In this document: in pieces, positions 18,157 to 25,747 of the stretch
Numbering within the stretch: the first letter of the stretch is position 1
How the letters are laid out: each line of letters begins with the position of its first letter
Assembly (NCBI RefSeq): GCF_009760915.1
Contig: NZ_VIDQ01000075.1
Location: forward strand, 1-36,334
DNA length: 36,334 nt
Direction: 5' to 3'
DNA from: Azohydromonas aeria
GTDB taxonomy: Bacteria > Pseudomonadota > Gammaproteobacteria > Burkholderiales > Burkholderiaceae_C
The notes under the pieces: model-generated
Told to the model about the DNA's origin: nothing
Database searches by the model: none
What the model saw: the letters and a program-made list of their open reading frames with translations, nothing else
Position numbers and translations under genes: made by a program

Positions 18157-19239
18157 TCAGCGTGCGCGTCCGCGCATCAGCCGGTCATAGAGTTCCAGAT
18201 AGGCCTGCACCACACGCTCTTCGCCATGCTCGCGCTCCACGGTGTCGAACCCGGCTTCAGCCAGCGCCGCGGCTTCGGGCGCGCTCAGCGCCGCCAGGCG
18301 GCGCAGTCCCTCTGCCAGCCCGGCCGGGTTCCTGACCGGGGCCAGCAGCCCGTTGCGGTCCTCGGTGATGAGCGTCAGCGCGCCCTCATTGCGCGTGCTC
18401 AACACCGGCAGGCGGTGCCGCCAGGCCTCCAGGATCACATTGCCCAGCGCCTCGCGGCGCGAGGAGCAGACGAACAGCTCGGCCAGCGCATAGAAGGGCT
18501 CGGTGTCGTCCTGCCAGCCGGGCAGGCGCACCCGCGCCTGCAGCCCCAACTGCGCGACCTGCGCCCGCAGCTCGGCCATGCCGGGCCCGTCGCCGGCAAT
18601 GACCAGCACCAGCGGCCGCGCGCCGGGGACGTCGGGTACCAGAGCCAGCGCCTCCAGCAGGTCGGTGAAGCCCTTGCACTCGACCATGCGCCCAAGCGTC
18701 AGCAGCACCCGCGCGTGCTCGGGAATGTCCAGCTGCCGGCGCAGCGCCGCGACGTCCTGCGCCGGTACCTCGCGCGGCGCGGCCACGAAGTTGCCGATCA
18801 GTGTCACGCGCTCGGCCGGCAGCCCGGCGGCGAGCAGGTGGTCGCACACCGCCTGCGAGTTGCCGATCCAGGCGTCGGCATGCTCGAAGGCACCGCGCAC
18901 CCGGTAGAAGCCGCCCAGCCGCGCCACCAGCTGCGCCGGGCTGTGGGCGGGCAACCGCGTCAGCCGCGTGGCGCGGCTCATGTAGGTCTGCACGATGTCC
19001 GGACGGCGCTGCGCGATCAGCCGCGTGAGCCGCCAGCGCGAGAGCACGTCCCACGTCGCCGCCATCGGCAAGTGCACCTGCTCGATGGCCGGGTCAAGCG
19101 TGCGCGCCACCGGACTGTCCGGGCGCGTCACCGCCAGCGGCGGCTGGCCGGCGCGCGCCAGTGCCTCGACCAGCCGGATGTAGAAGCGCTCGGCGCCACC
19201 CAGCGCACGACTGGCCACGACATGGATGCTGCGAATCAC
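18157..19239 (-). CDS. glycosyltransferase, GT4 family
   Basis: A 360-residue GT-B glycosyltransferase. The N-terminal domain starts with IHVVASRALGGAERFYIRLV (the GGAE motif seen in cell-surface glycan transferases). The C-terminal nucleotide-sugar domain contains VLLTLGRMVECKGF, VIAGDGP and SSRREALGNVILEAW, in which EALGNVILE is the retaining E-x7-E motif. It is likely to act in LPS, capsule or exopolysaccharide synthesis at the inner membrane. The start is GTG, 24 bases after the tRNA-operon terminator, without a good ribosome site. The donor sugar cannot be told, and no other glycan genes adjoin it. Confidence 0.9.
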   Translation of the reverse strand: MIRSIHVVASRALGGAERFYIRLVEALARAGQPPLAVTRPDSPVARTLDPAIEQVHLPMAATWDVLSRWRLTRLIAQRRPDIVQTYMSRATRLTRLPAHSPAQLVARLGGFYRVRGAFEHADAWIGNSQAVCDHLLAAGLPAERVTLIGNFVAAPREVPAQDVAALRRQLDIPEHARVLLTLGRMVECKGFTDLLEALALVPDVPGARPLVLVIAGDGPGMAELRAQVAQLGLQARVRLPGWQDDTEPFYALAELFVCSSRREALGNVILEAWRHRLPVLSTRNEGALTLITEDRNGLLAPVRNPAGLAEGLRRLAALSAPEAAALAEAGFDTVEREHGEERVVQAYLELYDRLMRGRAR

Positions 19240-19262
19240 GATGAAGGCCCGTTGAAATTCCC

Positions 19263-19300
19263 AAAAAAAAGGACCCAGGCCGCTACAGCCTGGATCCTTT
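19263..19300 (-). terminator. terminator of the tRNA-Lys operon
   Basis: On the minus strand AAAGGATCCAGGC, loop of seven, GCCTGGGTCCTTT, followed by a run of eight T when the stem's last T are counted. The stem is complete with one U-G pair. It lies 17 bases after the last tRNA. Confidence 0.9.
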
Positions 19301-19316
19301 ATTTTCAGCTTGATTT

Positions 19317-19392
19317 TGGTGGGCCCTGAGTGACTCGAACACTCGACCTACGGATTAAGAGTCCGCTGCTCTACCAACTGAGCTAAGAGCCC
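19317..19392 (-). tRNA. tRNA-Lys (anticodon CTT)
   Basis: 76 bases including encoded CCA. The acceptor stem GGGCTCT pairs with AGGGCCC with one wobble. The anticodon loop CTCTTAA gives CTT for AAG codons. The T-loop GTTCGAGTC is normal. It is the third gene of a three-tRNA operon. Confidence 0.96.
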
Positions 19393-19451
19393 GAATTCAC
19401 GAAAACCGAAGTACCGCCTTCTGTGCGCCGAGAAATTGCCTGCCGGGTTTT

Positions 19452-19527
19452 TGGTGGGCCCTGAGTGACTCGAACACTCGACCTACGGATTAAGAGTCCG
19501 CTGCTCTACCAACTGAGCTAAGAGCCC
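19452..19527 (-). tRNA. tRNA-Lys (anticodon CTT), second copy
   Basis: Identical in sequence to the tRNA at 19317-19392, with encoded CCA. It is separated from that copy by 59 bases and from the upstream tRNA-Lys(TTT) by 29 bases. Confidence 0.96.
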
Positions 19528-19556
19528 CCGAAGACAAACTTCCCTCGCGGCGATGG

Positions 19557-19632
19557 TGGTGGGTTGTGCAGGATTCGAACCTGCGACCTACGGATTAAAA
19601 GTCCGCTGCTCTACCGACTGAGCTAACAACCC
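19557..19632 (-). tRNA. tRNA-Lys (anticodon TTT)
   Basis: 76 bases with encoded CCA. The acceptor stem GGGTTGT pairs with ACAACCC. The anticodon loop CTTTTAA gives TTT, reading AAA and AAG. It is the promoter-proximal tRNA of the cluster. Confidence 0.96.
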
Positions 19633-19656
19633 GCTGCGTCATTCGCGAAGCCTTGC

Positions 19657-19684
19657 ATTCTAGCAGTGGTTTTTGCGTTTGCAA
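19657..19684 (-). promoter_or_regulatory. sigma-70 promoter of the tRNA-Lys operon
   Basis: On the minus strand TTGCAA, 16 bases, TAGAAT, ending 24 bases before the first tRNA. It is the clearest housekeeping promoter in the window. The remaining ~150 bases up to tcdA show nothing further. Confidence 0.8.
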
Positions 19685-19833
19685 AGCCCCCGCCACTTTT
19701 TTTCGTAGCCCCTTCGCGGCGGCGCTTCCCGTGGACCGGGGGACGCCGTCCGCGCCGCCTGCAGCGCCGCGACAGGGATGCGTGCGCACGCTCCCTTCGC
19801 GGCGCCCAACAACGGCCCGGCCGCGCCCGGGGC

Positions 19834-20652
19834 TCAGCGCCGCGCCAGCACCAGCCGCACGGCTTCCGCCGCCGCCACCATGCCGAAGGTGGCGGTGACG
19901 GTGACGCTGGAGCCGTAGCCGTGGCAGTTGAGGCTGCCGTCCATGCTGCAGGCGGTGTCGCCCGGCGGCACGCTCACGCTCTCGCGAGAGAACACGCAGC
20001 GCAGCCCGATGTCGCCCTGGCGCGGCGCGTCGTTGGCCTTGCGCAGCCGCTGGCGCAAGCCCGCCAGCAGCGGGTCGTGCGTGGTGCGCGCCAGGTCGTC
20101 CACCTCCACGCGTTGCGGCTGCAACTTGCCGCCGGCCGCGCCCACCGCGACGAAGGGCAGCTTCTGCCGCAGCGCCCACGACGCCAGCGCCAGCTTGGCC
20201 TTGCTCTGGTCGCAGCAGTCGATGAGGCCGTCCACCGCCGCGGGCAGCAGCGCCGGCCAGTTGCCGGGCTCGACGAAGTCCTCGACGCAGGTGACCTCGC
20301 AGCCCGGGTGGATGTCGGCGATGCGCGCGCGCAGCGCCTGCACCTTGGCCATGCCCAGCGTCGAGCCCAATGCCTGCACCTGGCGGTTGACGTTGGACTC
20401 GGCCACGTGGTCCAGGTCGATGAGCGTGAGGCCGGCCACGCCGCAGCGCGCCAGCGCCTCGGCCGCCCAGGAGCCCACGCCGCCCACGCCCACCACCGCC
20501 AGCCGCGCGGCGCGCAGCCGGGCATAGGCCGCGTCGCCGTGCAGCCGGCGCAGCCCGCCGAAGCGCCGCTCCAGGTCGGCCTCGTCGAGCGCGGCGGCCT
20601 CGGGCAGCGCCAGCAGCGCCTCGCCGCCCTCGGCCGCGGTGGCGACCTTCAC
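19834..20652 (-). CDS. tcdA: tRNA threonylcarbamoyladenosine dehydratase
   Basis: A 272-residue E1-like enzyme (also CsdL/YgdL) that uses ATP to cyclise t6A37 to ct6A in tRNAs reading ANN codons. It has the RRFGGLRRLHGDAAYARL opening, the nucleotide-binding loop VVGVGGVGSWAAEALARCG, LIDLDHVAESNVNRQ, and the IDCCDQSKAKLAL region with catalytic-type Cys. It starts with GTG overlapping the cpoB stop (GTGA), so it is translated as the last gene of the tolB-pal-cpoB unit. It sits next to three tRNA-Lys genes, which carry A37 and are plausible substrates, though the adjacency may be chance. Confidence 0.93.
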   Translation of the reverse strand: MKVATAAEGGEALLALPEAAALDEADLERRFGGLRRLHGDAAYARLRAARLAVVGVGGVGSWAAEALARCGVAGLTLIDLDHVAESNVNRQVQALGSTLGMAKVQALRARIADIHPGCEVTCVEDFVEPGNWPALLPAAVDGLIDCCDQSKAKLALASWALRQKLPFVAVGAAGGKLQPQRVEVDDLARTTHDPLLAGLRQRLRKANDAPRQGDIGLRCVFSRESVSVPPGDTACSMDGSLNCHGYGSSVTVTATFGMVAAAEAVRLVLARR

Positions 20653-21422
20653 TTCAGCGCCGCCAGCCGCTCACGGCCGGCCACCGCCGCTTCGGACTGC
20701 GGATAGGTCTTCACCAGCTGGTCGAGCGTCGCGCGCGCCGCCCGGGTGTCCTTGGCCTCGACCTGCGCGTTGGCCGCGGCCAGCAGCGCCTCGGGAGCCC
20801 GCGGGTGCTGCGGCGCCGCCGCCACGAAGGCGCGGAAGGTGGCGATCGCCTCCTTGTAGTCGCGCTTGCCGTACTGGGCGTTGCCCAGCCAGTAGCGCGC
20901 GGTGTCGGCATAGCCGCTTTGCGGCCAGCGCTTGAGGAAGGCTTGGAACGCGGCCACCGCGGCGGGGAAGTCGGCGCTGCGCATCTGCGCCACGGCCTCG
21001 TCGTACTGGCGCTTCTCGTCCACCTCGGCGGTGAACTCGCGCCCGTCGAGCGTGACCTTCTGCGGCTCGATCTTGCGGATGCGCTCCTCCACGCCCTGGG
21101 CGATGTCCTTCTGCCTGCGCTGCAGCTCGGAGAGCTCGCGCGCGAGCTGCTCGTTGCTGCCGCGCAGCGTGGCCATCTCGGCGCGCTGGGTCTCGATCTG
21201 GTTGTTCAGGTCCACCAGGCTGCGTCGCAGGCTCGTGATCTCCTCCTGCAGCTGCGCGTCCAGCGCCTTCTGCGCCCGGGCCGCGTCCTCGACCTGCTTG
21301 CGCAGGTCCAGGATGGCGCGCCGCGCGTCGTTGTCCGCGAAGAGCTGGGCCTGGGCCGCCGGCAGCGCCAGCGCGGCGGCCAGCGCCACGGCCAGGGCCG
21401 GAAAGCGCGGTGCGAGGCGCAT
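20649..21422 (-). CDS. cpoB: Cell division coordinator CpoB (YbgF), Tol-Pal associated
   Basis: A 257-residue periplasmic protein. The signal peptide ends at PAAQA. A coiled-coil region (roughly residues 35-110, with LRKQVEDAARAQKALDAQL and ELSELQRRQKDI) is followed by TPR repeats in the last 120 residues (QYDEAVAQMRSADFPAAVAAF, YWLGNAQYGKRDYKEAIATF, ALLAAANAQVEAKDTRAARAT). This is the standard build of CpoB, which links Tol-Pal to peptidoglycan synthesis at division. It starts two bases after the pal stop and overlaps tcdA. The start is the ATG directly before the signal peptide. Confidence 0.93.
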   Translation of the reverse strand: MRLAPRFPALAVALAAALALPAAQAQLFADNDARRAILDLRKQVEDAARAQKALDAQLQEEITSLRRSLVDLNNQIETQRAEMATLRGSNEQLARELSELQRRQKDIAQGVEERIRKIEPQKVTLDGREFTAEVDEKRQYDEAVAQMRSADFPAAVAAFQAFLKRWPQSGYADTARYWLGNAQYGKRDYKEAIATFRAFVAAAPQHPRAPEALLAAANAQVEAKDTRAARATLDQLVKTYPQSEAAVAGRERLAALK

Positions 21423-21424
21423 GG

Positions 21425-21970
21425 TCAGCGGTCCTTGATCTCGACGCGGCGGTTCCTGGCCCACGCGCCTTCGTCGCTGCCCTGCACCGCCGGGCGCTCC
21501 TCGCCGAAGCTCACCGGCTCCATCTGGTTGGCCGCCACGCCCAGCAGCGACATCGAGCGCACCACGGCCTCGGCGCGCTTCTGGCCCAGCGCCAGGTTGT
21601 ACTCGCGGCCGCCGCGCTCGTCGGTGTGGCCTTCCACGCTCACGCGCCGGGCGCGGTCGCCGTTGAGGCGCCGGGCCTGGCCCTCGACCACCGGGCGGTA
21701 CTCGTCCTTGACCACGAAGCTGTCGAAGTCGAAGTAGACGATGCGCTGGGCGCCGGCCGCGGCGGCGTTGGGGTCCACGCTCACGGTCGTGACCTGCGAC
21801 TGCGGCGCCGCGCCCGCGCCCGCGCCCGCGCCGGCACCGGCGCCCGCGTTGGCGTCGGCCCCGGGCGTGCGCGTCTCCACCGGGGTTTCGTTGAGCTTGA
21901 CGCCCGAGGCACAACCGGCCAGCAGGGCCGCTATCGCCAGCGCGCCGAGGCTGCCACGCATTGCATTCAT
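21425..21970 (-). CDS. pal: peptidoglycan-associated lipoprotein Pal
   Basis: A 181-residue outer-membrane lipoprotein that anchors the outer membrane to peptidoglycan and binds TolB. It has the lipobox LLAGC after the signal. A low-complexity linker of Gly-Ala repeats follows (ADANAGAGAGAGAGAGAAP). The OmpA-like domain then starts at IVYFDFDSF, with VSVEGHTDERGGREYNLALG, the peptidoglycan-binding loop, and ends RNRRVEI. The start is the ATG with AGGAGA seven bases upstream; an ATG two codons earlier sits too close to that site. It is downstream of tolB (97 bases) and upstream of cpoB (two bases). Confidence 0.95.
   Translation of the reverse strand: MNAMRGSLGALAIAALLAGCASGVKLNETPVETRTPGADANAGAGAGAGAGAGAAPQSQVTTVSVDPNAAAAGAQRIVYFDFDSFVVKDEYRPVVEGQARRLNGDRARRVSVEGHTDERGGREYNLALGQKRAEAVVRSMSLLGVAANQMEPVSFGEERPAVQGSDEGAWARNRRVEIKDR
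21809..21848. repeat. 6-bp repeat tract encoding the Pal Gly-Ala linker
   Basis: Repeats of a CGCGCC/GCGCCC hexamer, slightly decayed at one end. They encode alternating Ala and Gly in frame. Slippage by one unit would lengthen or shorten the linker by two residues without a frameshift. Confidence 0.7.
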
Positions 21971-22067
21971 CACCATCTCTCCTTGAATCAAGAACACGAA
22001 TGAAAAATCCTGGGCCCCTCGCCAGGGCCGCGGTATGAGCCTGCGCGACGGCGCCGGGTTCACGACT

Positions 22068-23375
22068 TCAGCGCCCGAACGGCCCCCACGTGGGCTCGCG
22101 CACGTCCGCGCCCGAAGAAAGCAGCCGCGTCTTGATGCGGCCGTCGAGCGTGGTGGTCATGAGCACGTCGCGCCCGCCGCTGCGCGTGGCGTAGATCAGG
22201 AGCTTCCCGTTGGGCGCGAAGCTCGGGCTCTCGTCGTCGCTGGTGTCGGTGAGCGCGCGCGGGCTGCCGCCATCGGCCAGGTCCATCAGCATGAGCTTGA
22301 AGGCGCCGCCCTGGCGCGTGATGTAGGCCATGGCGCGGCCGTCGGGGCTGATGGCCGGGCTGATGTTGTAGCTGCCGGCGAAGGTCACACGCTCGGGCGA
22401 GCCGCCGGAGGCGCTCATGCGGTAGATCTGCGGGCTGCCGCCGCGGTCGCTGACGAAATAGATGCGCCCGTCGGGGGCGAACACCGGCTCGGTGTCGATG
22501 GCCGAGCTGCTGGTGAGGCGGCGCACGTCGCCGCCGCTGCGGCTCATCAAGTGCAGCTGCGAACCGCCCTCGCGGGAGAGCGTCACGGCGAGCTGGCTGC
22601 CGTCGGGCGACCAGGCCGGGGCGCTGTTGCTGCCGCGGAAGTCGGCCACCTTGCGCCGCGCGCCGCTGGAGATGTCCTGCACCCAGACCACGGCCTTCTG
22701 CGTCTCGAAGCTGACGTAGGCCAGCTCGCGCCCGTTGGGCGACCAGGCCGGGGAGATGATCGGCTCGGGGCTGGACAGCGCCACCTGCCCGCCCTCGCCG
22801 TCGGCGTCGGTCACGCGCAGCGAGTAGCTGCGCCCGGCGCGCACGACGTAGGCGATGCGGGTGGAGAACACGCCCTTGTCGCCGGTGAGCTTCTCGTAGA
22901 TGGCGTCGGCCACGCGGTGCGCGGCCAGGCGCAGGTCGGCCGCCGGCACGGCGTAGGCCTGGCCGCCCAGGTCGGCGCCCTTGACCACGTCCCAGAGCTT
23001 GTGGCGCACGTCGAAGCGGCCGTCGGCCAGGCGGCTGACCGAGCCCACGGCCAGCGCATCGACGTTCTTGCCCTTCCACTCGCTCATCACCGGCAGCGAG
23101 CCCTCGTCGAGCACGCCCGGCGCCTCGATGGCGCGGAACTGGCCGCTGCGCTCCAGGTCGGCGCGTACGATCTCGCCGATGGGCTGGTTGCCGAGCTTCT
23201 CGTCGCGGAAGCGGCCGATGGCGATGGGGATCTGCGTGGCGCCGACGCCGCTGATCTCGACGCGGAACTGCGCCAGCGCCGGCGCGCCCACGGCCGCACC
23301 CAGCGCGCCCAGCGCCGCCAGCACGGCCCGGCGGCTCGGGGGCACGCGGGGGGAATCAAGCTCGGAAGGGGTCAT
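22068..23375 (-). CDS. tolB: Tol-Pal system protein TolB
   Basis: A 435-residue periplasmic protein of the Tol-Pal system, required for outer-membrane constriction. The N-terminal domain (QFRVEISGVGATQIPIAIG) is followed by a six-bladed beta-propeller, seen as repeated SPAWSPNGRELAYVS, APAWSPDGSQLAVT, EPVFAPDGRIYFVS, SPAISPDGRAMAYI and SPSFAPNGKLLIYA. The signal has a twin-arginine look (PPSRRAVLAALGALG). The start ATG has a weak ribosome site but is the only good one. It heads a minus-strand unit tolB-pal-cpoB-tcdA and is separated from tolQRA, which lie 11 kb away on the other strand. Confidence 0.95.
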   Translation of the reverse strand: MTPSELDSPRVPPSRRAVLAALGALGAAVGAPALAQFRVEISGVGATQIPIAIGRFRDEKLGNQPIGEIVRADLERSGQFRAIEAPGVLDEGSLPVMSEWKGKNVDALAVGSVSRLADGRFDVRHKLWDVVKGADLGGQAYAVPAADLRLAAHRVADAIYEKLTGDKGVFSTRIAYVVRAGRSYSLRVTDADGEGGQVALSSPEPIISPAWSPNGRELAYVSFETQKAVVWVQDISSGARRKVADFRGSNSAPAWSPDGSQLAVTLSREGGSQLHLMSRSGGDVRRLTSSSAIDTEPVFAPDGRIYFVSDRGGSPQIYRMSASGGSPERVTFAGSYNISPAISPDGRAMAYITRQGGAFKLMLMDLADGGSPRALTDTSDDESPSFAPNGKLLIYATRSGGRDVLMTTTLDGRIKTRLLSSGADVREPTWGPFGR

Positions 23376-23407
23376 GTAGGAAGCCAGCAGGCAGCCAAAA
23401 GCGGGGG

Positions 23408-23413
23408 ATTCTA
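23408..23413 (-). promoter_or_regulatory. -10 element of tolB
   Basis: TAGAAT on the minus strand within TTGCCTAGAATCCCC, about 32 bases before the tolB ATG, giving a leader of about 25 bases. The -35 is poor. Confidence 0.5.
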
Positions 23414-23570
23414 GGCAAGCGCCGCGCCCGAAGGAGGGATGGCGGCGCGGGCGCGACCGCCTCCTCACGCTTTGGACGCGCCAGCGGTTGACAGTGGGCG
23501 CGGCCATTTCGGGCCGGCCCGTCACCCGGGCCCACGCCGGGGCCACGCCGGGGCCATCCTCCCCCTCCGC

Positions 23571-23576
23571 TACACT
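23571..23576 (+). promoter_or_regulatory. -10 element before the glyA riboswitch
   Basis: TACACT within CCGCTACACTGGCGG. A start about seven bases later falls right at the beginning of the riboswitch. No convincing -35. Confidence 0.5.
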
Positions 23577-23585
23577 GGCGGCCCG

Positions 23586-23707
23586 CGCGACTGGCGATAG
23601 GGGCTTCAATGGCAAGCCCCGAGGTGGAGGACCACCGTGGAGCGCGGGCGGTCGATGGGCCCTCTTCCGGGTGTCCCGCGGCCGTATCAAGCCGTTCGCC
23701 TGGGCAG
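23586..23707 (+). ncRNA. ZTP (pfl) riboswitch upstream of glyA
   Basis: Contains the conserved parts of the ZTP/ZMP riboswitch in order. GCGACTGGCGA opens the first domain. AGGTGGAGGACCACCG is the central hairpin with flanking G/A-rich core (GTGGAGCGCG). After a variable linker comes GCCGTTCGCCTGGGCA, which matches the universal 3' element GCCG-nn-CGCCUGGGCA. These RNAs sense the purine intermediate ZTP/ZMP, which builds up when 10-formyl-tetrahydrofolate runs short, and switch on one-carbon genes such as glyA. The 89 bases between it and glyA can form GC-rich hairpins (CCCGTCCG with CGGACGCCGGG) and are the likely expression platform. The class is secure, the exact ends approximate. Confidence 0.88.
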
Positions 23708-23795
23708 CCCTTCCCGTCCGTGCCGCCGCCTGCTTTCGAGCCCGCTTCGTGCCGGACGCCGGGACACCTCCACACGCCTTCAGCCGAGGACTGCC

Positions 23796-25046
23796 ATGTT
23801 CGACCGCACCCAATCCACCCTTGCCCAAGTTGACGCTGAGCTGTTCGCCGCCGTGCAGGCCGAGAACCGCCGCCAGGAAGAGCACATCGAGCTCATCGCC
23901 AGCGAGAACTACACCTCGCCCGCGGTGATGGAAGCCCAGGGCAGCCAGCTCACCAACAAGTACGCCGAGGGCTACCCCGGCAAGCGCTACTACGGCGGCT
24001 GCGAGCACGTGGACGTGGTCGAGCAGCTGGCCATCGACCGCCTCAAGCAGCTCTTCGGCGCCGAGTACGCCAACGTGCAGCCCAACTCCGGCTCGCAGGC
24101 CAACCAGGGCGTGTTCTTCGGGCTGCTGCAGCCCGGCGACACCATCATGGGCATGAGCCTGGCCGAGGGCGGGCACCTGACGCACGGCATGCAGCTCAAC
24201 ATGAGCGGCAAGTGGTTCAAGGTGGTCAGCTACGGCCTCAACGCCCAGGAAGACATCGACTACGAGGCGATGGAGCGCCTGGCCCACGAGCACAAGCCCA
24301 AGCTGATCATCGCCGGCGCCTCGGCCTTCGCCCTGCGCATCGACTTCGAGCGCTTCGCCAAGGTGGCCAAGGCCGTCGGCGCGTACTTCATGGTGGACAT
24401 GGCCCACTACGCCGGCCTGATCGCCGCAGGTGTCTATCCGAACCCCGTGCCGCATGCCGACGTGGTGACCTCCACCACGCACAAGAGCCTGCGCGGCCCG
24501 CGCGGCGGCATCATCCTGTGCAACGACGAGGCCATCGCCAAGAAGATCAACTCGGCGATCTTCCCCGGCATCCAGGGCGGCCCGCTGATGCACGTCATCG
24601 CCGGCAAGGCCGTGGCCTTCAAGGAGGCGCTGTCGCCCGAGTTCAAGGCCTACCAGGAGCAGGTGGTCAAGAACGCGCGCGTGCTGGCCGAGACGCTCGC
24701 CGAGCGCGGCCTGCGCATCGTCAGCGGCCGCACCGAGAGCCACGTGATGCTGGTGGACCTGCGCCCGAAGAACCTCACGGGCAAGGAAGCCGAGGCCATC
24801 CTCGGCCAGGCCCACATCACCTGCAACAAGAACGGCATTCCCAACGACCCGCAGAAGCCGATGGTCACCAGCGGCATCCGCCTGGGCTCGCCGGCCATGA
24901 CGACGCGCGGCTTCAAGGAAGAGGAAGCGCGCCAGACCGCGCACCTCATCGCCGACGTGCTCGACAACCCGCACGACGCCGCGACCATCGAGCGCGTGCG
25001 CGAGCAGGTCAAGGCCCTGACCAGCCGCTTCCCGGTCTACGGCTGA
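23796..25046 (+). CDS. glyA: serine hydroxymethyltransferase
   Basis: A 416-residue PLP enzyme that converts serine and tetrahydrofolate to glycine and methylene-tetrahydrofolate. The start gives MFDRTQSTLAQVDAELF, followed by the family landmarks HIELIASENYTSP, YAEGYPGKRYYGGCE and VDMAHYAG. The PLP lysine is K230 in TTHKSLRGPRGG. Length matches the family. The frame is open 53 codons upstream, but that part is the riboswitch leader. It is controlled by the ZTP riboswitch and probably cotranscribed with nrdR, 101 bases downstream. Confidence 0.97.
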   Translation: MFDRTQSTLAQVDAELFAAVQAENRRQEEHIELIASENYTSPAVMEAQGSQLTNKYAEGYPGKRYYGGCEHVDVVEQLAIDRLKQLFGAEYANVQPNSGSQANQGVFFGLLQPGDTIMGMSLAEGGHLTHGMQLNMSGKWFKVVSYGLNAQEDIDYEAMERLAHEHKPKLIIAGASAFALRIDFERFAKVAKAVGAYFMVDMAHYAGLIAAGVYPNPVPHADVVTSTTHKSLRGPRGGIILCNDEAIAKKINSAIFPGIQGGPLMHVIAGKAVAFKEALSPEFKAYQEQVVKNARVLAETLAERGLRIVSGRTESHVMLVDLRPKNLTGKEAEAILGQAHITCNKNGIPNDPQKPMVTSGIRLGSPAMTTRGFKEEEARQTAHLIADVLDNPHDAATIERVREQVKALTSRFPVYG

Positions 25047-25106
25047 GGCACCGGGATTGCCGCTTGAACTGAACCCGTCGCAGTCCCTGGGCCAGGCCAT
25101 GGCCCG

Positions 25107-25134
25107 GGCCCTTCGACGGGCTCGGGGCGAACGG
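25107..25134. repeat. dispersed PEPVEG-type repeat
   Basis: CCCTTCGACGGGCTC-GGGGCGAACGG, a copy of the repeat found between genes of many proteobacteria, whose reverse strand translates as RPEPVEG. It lies in the glyA-nrdR gap. Confidence 0.6.
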
Positions 25135-25147
25135 AGAAAGTGAATCC

Positions 25148-25585
25148 ATGCGCTGCGTCTACTGCGCCCACGCCGACACGCAGGTGGTCGAGACCCGCGA
25201 GGCCGACGACGCCGTGCGCCGGCGCCGGCGCTGCCAGAAGTGCGAGCGCCGCTTCACCACCTACGAGCGCGCCGAGATCACGCTGCCCGCGGTGGTGAAG
25301 AAGGACGGCTCGCGGGTGGAGTTCGACCGCGCCAAGCTGCGCGCCTCGATGCAGCTGGCGCTGCGCAAGCGCCCGGTCGGCACCGAGCAGGTGGAAGCCG
25401 CGCTGGAGCGCATCCAGGAGCAGCTGCTGCAGGACGGCCAGCGCGAGGTGCCCACGGCGCGGCTGGGCGAGCTGGTCATGCGCGAGCTGCAGAAGCTCGA
25501 CAAGGTCGCCTACGTGCGCTTCGCCTCGGTCTACCGCAGCTTCGAGGACGTGGACGAGTTCCGGCAGATCATCAAGGACATCTGA
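25148..25585 (+). CDS. nrdR: transcriptional repressor NrdR
   Basis: A 145-residue regulator of ribonucleotide reductase genes. The zinc ribbon has C3, C6, C29 and C32 (MRCVYC and RRCQKC), and the ATP-cone follows from VVKKDGSRVEFDRAKL through RFASVYRSFEDVDEF. It senses ATP/dATP and binds NrdR boxes before nrd operons, none of which is visible here. The glyA-nrdR order is common in proteobacteria. Length is typical. Confidence 0.96.
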   Translation: MRCVYCAHADTQVVETREADDAVRRRRRCQKCERRFTTYERAEITLPAVVKKDGSRVEFDRAKLRASMQLALRKRPVGTEQVEAALERIQEQLLQDGQREVPTARLGELVMRELQKLDKVAYVRFASVYRSFEDVDEFRQIIKDI

Positions 25586-25747
25586 TCCGCGCCGCCTGAT
25601 GCGCGCCGTCGGGTCCGTGCGACCCGATTCACGTTTTCCCGCCCGGCCGAGTTGTCCCGGGCGCAACGGTTCAATCCTCCCATGCGGCGCGCGCGGCCGC
25701 CGCCTACCGTGCCGGGCATCGACTGTCTCTTCATTGCGAGGAGCGCC

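Noticed and set aside
23376..25100. Minus-strand open frame extending tolB upstream across glyA
   Set aside because: It is antisense to GlyA. The tolB promoter and signal peptide place the true start at 23375.
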